This document shows positions 61,216 to 64,000 of a stretch of 64,000 bases of DNA, piece after piece; the stretch's first letter is position 1, and every line of letters starts with the position of its first letter. The notes below the pieces were generated by a model that saw only the letters and a list, made by a program, of their open reading frames with translations, searched no databases and had not been told where the DNA came from. The translations under genes and the position numbers were made by a program. The DNA lies in assembly GCF_014207185.1 (NCBI RefSeq), contig NZ_JACHCP010000001.1, positions 599,512 through 663,511 of the forward strand, written 5' to 3'. The DNA is from Rhodanobacter sp. A1T4 (lineage in GTDB: Bacteria > Pseudomonadota > Gammaproteobacteria > Xanthomonadales > Rhodanobacteraceae).

Positions 61216-61617
61216 ATGAAACGCCTGCTCGCAAGTCTCGTTCTGCTCGCCGCCATCACTACTTTGTCCGGGTGTTATTACGACCCCGGCTATAGCTACG
61301 TTCGCGGTTCCAGTTACAGCGGCGACGTGTATTACGGTCAGGCCGCGCCGGTATATCAGGGTGGTTACTACGGGTACCCCGGCTACGGTTACTACGACAA
61401 TGGCTATTACGGCTGCTGCAGCGTAGGCGTCGTCGGTGGTTGGTACGGCGGTTATGGTGGCCCGCGCTACTGGCGCGGTGGTTACGGATATGGCGGGGGC
61501 CATTGGCAAGGCCGTCCCGGTTACGGCGGCGGCCATCCGGGTTACGCTGGCGGACATGGTGGCGGTCATTACTCGCATGGCGGCGGCTCCTCGCACGGCG
61601 GAAGTAACGGTCACTAA
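61216..61617 (+). CDS. Gly/Tyr/His-rich small lipoprotein
   Basis: 133 aa. Signal ends in a lipobox, TLSGCYYD, Cys20. The mature chain is dominated by Gly, Tyr and Ser (GYYGYPGYGYYDNGYYG) with a central CCSVGVVGGW and a C-terminal Gly/His-rich end (GGHPGYAGGHGGGHYSHGGG), which could bind metal. No family recognised. It parallels the other Gly/Tyr-rich secreted protein at 45109 but differs by being a lipoprotein. GGAG precedes the ATG. Confidence 0.78.
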   Translation: MKRLLASLVLLAAITTLSGCYYDPGYSYVRGSSYSGDVYYGQAAPVYQGGYYGYPGYGYYDNGYYGCCSVGVVGGWYGGYGGPRYWRGGYGYGGGHWQGRPGYGGGHPGYAGGHGGGHYSHGGGSSHGGSNGH

Positions 61618-61650
61618 GACAGAACGCGGGGCCTGCGGCACAATCGCCGC

Positions 61651-62748
61651 ATGCCTCGCCTAAATTATTTGCCACGTTCCATTCGGTTTCCAAGGCTCAT
61701 CGCCATCACGGCGGTGGGCCTTTTGCTTGGCGCCTGCGGCAGCCTGCGTTATTACACACAGGCAGTGCGCGGGCAGAGTGAGCTGGTCTTTCATCGGCGC
61801 AACATTGGTACGATCGTCAGCAATCCGGCGACTGACCCCAAACTGGCCGCACGACTTTTACTGGCCCAGCAGGCGCGTCTTTTCGCTTCGCAGCACCTGG
61901 GGTTGCCGGATAATCGCAGCTATACGCGCTACGTCGATCTGCATCGAAACTATGTGGTGTGGAACGTGTTCGCGGCGCCGCGCTATTCGGTAGAGCCGGT
62001 GCTTTATTGTTTTCCCGTCGCAGGCTGCGTGGCTTATCGCGGTTACTTTGCCGAGGCGGATGCCAAGGCCGAAGCGGCACGGCTGCAGAAAAAAGGCGAC
62101 GACGTCGAGATCGGTGGCGTCTCGGCGTATTCCACGCTGGGCTGGTTCGCTGATCCGATTCTCAGCAGCATGCTGCGTTGGGACGACGACGAGCTGGACA
62201 GCACCATCTTCCACGAGCTGGCGCATCAGCTGATCTACGTAAAAGACGACACGGCATTCAACGAGTCTTTCGCTACATTTGTGCAGGATCAGGGCTTGCG
62301 CGAGTGGCGACAGTCGCGCGGGCTACCGGCGCAAGACGATCGCACGCAGGCGATGGACAGCGGCTTCACCAAACTGGTACTGGATCTGCGTGACCGACTG
62401 AAAAAGCTGTACGCCAGCGGCGTGGGCGACACGGCGATGGAAGGCGGCAAGCAGCAAGAGATCGCCGCATTTCGCGAACGTTACAAGCAGTGGCGCGATC
62501 GCGACTGGCCGAAGGAACATGGCTACGACGCCTGGGTGGCGGCGCCAATCAACAATGCGCGCTTGCTGCCGTTCGGCTTGTACGATCAGTGGACGCCTGC
62601 GTTCGCCGAGCTGTTCAAGCAATCGCAGGGTCAATGGCCGGCTTTCTATCAGCGCGTAAGGGACCTTGCCAGGCAGCCCAAGCTGCAGCGGGATGCCACG
62701 CTCGTGCAATTGGGGAGACGTGTTGCGACATCTTTGGCAGCGCCCTGA
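61651..62748 (+). CDS. predicted zinc-dependent aminopeptidase lipoprotein
   Basis: 365 aa. The leader ends in LLLGACGS (lipobox Cys29). IFHELAHQLIYVKDD contains HExxH (His188, Glu189, His192), and FNESFATFVQ provides the Glu205 ligand, a gluzincin pattern. The shape and the opening YYTQAVRGQSELVFHRR match the COG4324 predicted aminopeptidase family. Expected to be lipid-anchored at the periplasmic face. 33 bp after the Gly/Tyr-rich lipoprotein gene, so possibly co-transcribed. Confidence 0.9.
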   Translation: MPRLNYLPRSIRFPRLIAITAVGLLLGACGSLRYYTQAVRGQSELVFHRRNIGTIVSNPATDPKLAARLLLAQQARLFASQHLGLPDNRSYTRYVDLHRNYVVWNVFAAPRYSVEPVLYCFPVAGCVAYRGYFAEADAKAEAARLQKKGDDVEIGGVSAYSTLGWFADPILSSMLRWDDDELDSTIFHELAHQLIYVKDDTAFNESFATFVQDQGLREWRQSRGLPAQDDRTQAMDSGFTKLVLDLRDRLKKLYASGVGDTAMEGGKQQEIAAFRERYKQWRDRDWPKEHGYDAWVAAPINNARLLPFGLYDQWTPAFAELFKQSQGQWPAFYQRVRDLARQPKLQRDATLVQLGRRVATSLAAP

Positions 62749-62788
62749 GCAAGCCGTCCTTGGCCTGGGGATCGTTGCCGATGAATGA

Positions 62789-63874
62789 TCAGAGCGTGCG
62801 ATAGTCCGTATAGCCCTCGGCGCCGCCGCCATACAGCGTGGCAGGATTGATGGCGCTGAGCGGCGCACCGATGCGTAGCCGCTTGATTAGATCGGGATTG
62901 GCGATGAATGGACGTCCAAACGCAACCAGGTCAGCCAGGCCGTTGCTGACAACTGCCTCGGCCATCTTTTCGGTGTAGCCGTTGTTGACCATCCAGCTGC
63001 CATGGAAGCGGCGATGCAACGCTTCGTAATCGAAGGGTGCAATATCGCGCGGGCCGCCTGTGGCACCTTCGATCACGTGCAGATAGGCCAGGCCGAGCGG
63101 GGCGAGCCTTTCAACGGCGCGCTCGAACAGTGGCTGCGGATGGGAGTCGCGCGCGTCGTTGGCCGGTGTCACGGGGGAGAGGCGCACACCGGTACGGCCG
63201 CTGCCCGCCGTCTGGGCAACGGCGCTGACGACGTCGTACAACAGGCGTGTGCGATTTTCGATACTGCCGCCCCAGGCGTCGTCGCGGTGATTGCTGCCAT
63301 CACGCAGGAATTGGTCGATCAGATAACCGTTGGCCGCATGCACTTCGACGCCGTCAAACCCGGCATCCATCGCCCGCGCGGCGGCATAGCGGTATTCCGC
63401 GACGATGCGCGGCATTTCTCCAGCAGCCAGTGCGCGCGGCTCCGAAACTGGCTCGAAGCCGTTGGCGGTGAAGGTCTTGGCCTTGGCGCGGATCGCTGAC
63501 GGAGCGACCGGTGCCTTGCCGCCCAGCTGCAGGCTGGTATGGGAGATGCGGCCGACGTGCCACATCTGCAGCACCATCTTGCCGCCGCGCGCGTGCACGG
63601 CATTAGTCACGGCCTTCCAGCCCTTGACCTGCGCGCTGCTGTAGATGCCGGGTGTGTCGAGGTAGCCCTGACCCTCGGGACTGATCTGGGTGGCTTCGGC
63701 GATGATCAGTCCCGCGTCGGCGCGCTGCGCGTAATACTCGGCCATCAGCGGCGTCGGCGTGCGGCCAGGGCCGGCACGATCGCGGGTCAGTGGTGCCATC
63801 ACGATGCGGTTGGCCAGCGCGATATCGCCCATCTGGACTGGGTCGAACAGCGATCGGGGAGAACGATCTGACAT
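62789..63874 (-). CDS. nemA: old yellow enzyme alkene reductase (NemA-like)
   Basis: 361 aa FMN-dependent ene-reductase. Family blocks are LFDPVQMGDIALANRIVMAPLTRDRA, VLQMWHVGRISHTSLQ, AARAMDAGFDGVEVHAANGYL with the catalytic His-Ala-Ala-Asn, IDQFLRDGSNHRDDAWGGS, and the C-terminal NPDLIKRLRIGAPL. Reduces activated C=C bonds such as in N-ethylmaleimide or quinone-like electrophiles. In E. coli nemA follows the repressor nemR; no regulator lies in the remaining 126 bp of the window. Confidence 0.94.
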   Translation of the reverse strand: MSDRSPRSLFDPVQMGDIALANRIVMAPLTRDRAGPGRTPTPLMAEYYAQRADAGLIIAEATQISPEGQGYLDTPGIYSSAQVKGWKAVTNAVHARGGKMVLQMWHVGRISHTSLQLGGKAPVAPSAIRAKAKTFTANGFEPVSEPRALAAGEMPRIVAEYRYAAARAMDAGFDGVEVHAANGYLIDQFLRDGSNHRDDAWGGSIENRTRLLYDVVSAVAQTAGSGRTGVRLSPVTPANDARDSHPQPLFERAVERLAPLGLAYLHVIEGATGGPRDIAPFDYEALHRRFHGSWMVNNGYTEKMAEAVVSNGLADLVAFGRPFIANPDLIKRLRIGAPLSAINPATLYGGGAEGYTDYRTL

Positions 63875-64000
63875 ACGGTGAATCCTTGCTGGTCGCGGAA
63901 ATATCCTGCATGGATGGGTGCGGATGGCTTGCGCACCAAGTTTGGCAGGCTGAAGTCGCCATGATGCACAAGCGATCGTGATGTGTCGGTGTAACGTGGT

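Noticed and set aside
1..64000. CRISPR arrays, tRNA/rRNA genes, prophage or transposase genes
   Set aside because: No regularly spaced repeats, no cloverleaf-type sequences and no mobile-element protein signatures were seen by eye; a tRNA scan could still find something missed.

Overview
The window (about 62% G+C) reads as a chromosome segment of a gammaproteobacterium of the Xanthomonadales / Rhodanobacteraceae type (Dyella, Rhodanobacter, Frateuria and relatives). This placement is an inference from the gene families and small xanthomonad-type hypotheticals; no rRNA or other decisive marker is present. No tRNA, rRNA, CRISPR array, prophage, transposase or integrase was seen.

Layout. 1-3.9 kb: end of a tripartite drug-efflux operon (EmrA-like adaptor, cut by the left edge; EmrB-like pump; OprM/NodT-type outer-membrane lipoprotein). 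3.9-5.0 kb: an A+T-richer patch with an unrecognised gene and the decayed 3' end of a hexapeptide acyltransferase. 5.0-18 kb: an outer-membrane barrel, penicillin-acylase/phosphodiester-glycosidase pair, Nudix hydrolase, parC, two small envelope proteins, TraB/GumN protein, cyclopropane-fatty-acid synthase, a fluoride-export unit (crcB and DUF190) behind a well-formed fluoride riboswitch, and a Bcr/CflA pump. 18-24.4 kb: DUF2235 hydrolase, DUF885 peptidase, a small HEAGH protein, and minC-minD-minE preceded by an overlapping GNAT gene. 24.6-34.6 kb: DesK/NarL-type two-component pair, an anchored SRPBCC protein, a Gld-type ABC module (ATPase, permease, GldG-like protein), then CtaG-like protein, PCu(A)C chaperone and SCO protein for copper delivery to cytochrome oxidase.

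34.6-45.5 kb: mostly housekeeping. It holds an SPFH / membrane protein / ribbon-helix-helix cluster, purT, a membrane-anchored glutamate-synthase-like protein, bpt, tesB, ampD, a YqiA-like hydrolase and rlmKL. A long palindrome supplies the bpt stop codon. 45.7-51.5 kb: ergothioneine genes egtB-egtD and two paralogous secreted SH3 proteins flanking an S10 peptidase. 51.5-55.5 kb: the most coherent regulatory unit, an ECF sigma factor with an NrsF (DUF1109) anti-sigma factor, divergent from dipZ-msrB. The shared intergenic region carries two oppositely facing copies of GTAACC-N16-CGAA, the architecture expected of a SigF/NrsF-controlled envelope redox-repair regulon. 55.6-64 kb: YajQ, HI0933-type flavoprotein, hydroxyacid dehydrogenase, PhzF, rhomboid protease, a histone-H1-like Lys/Ala repeat protein, a Gly/Tyr-rich lipoprotein, a lipoprotein aminopeptidase and an old-yellow-enzyme reductase.

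Most genes are tightly packed, often with 4-bp ATGA overlaps. I see no clearly novel multi-gene system. The best leads are the divergent SigF-type promoter pair, the fluoride riboswitch, the SPFH cluster and the paired SH3 proteins.
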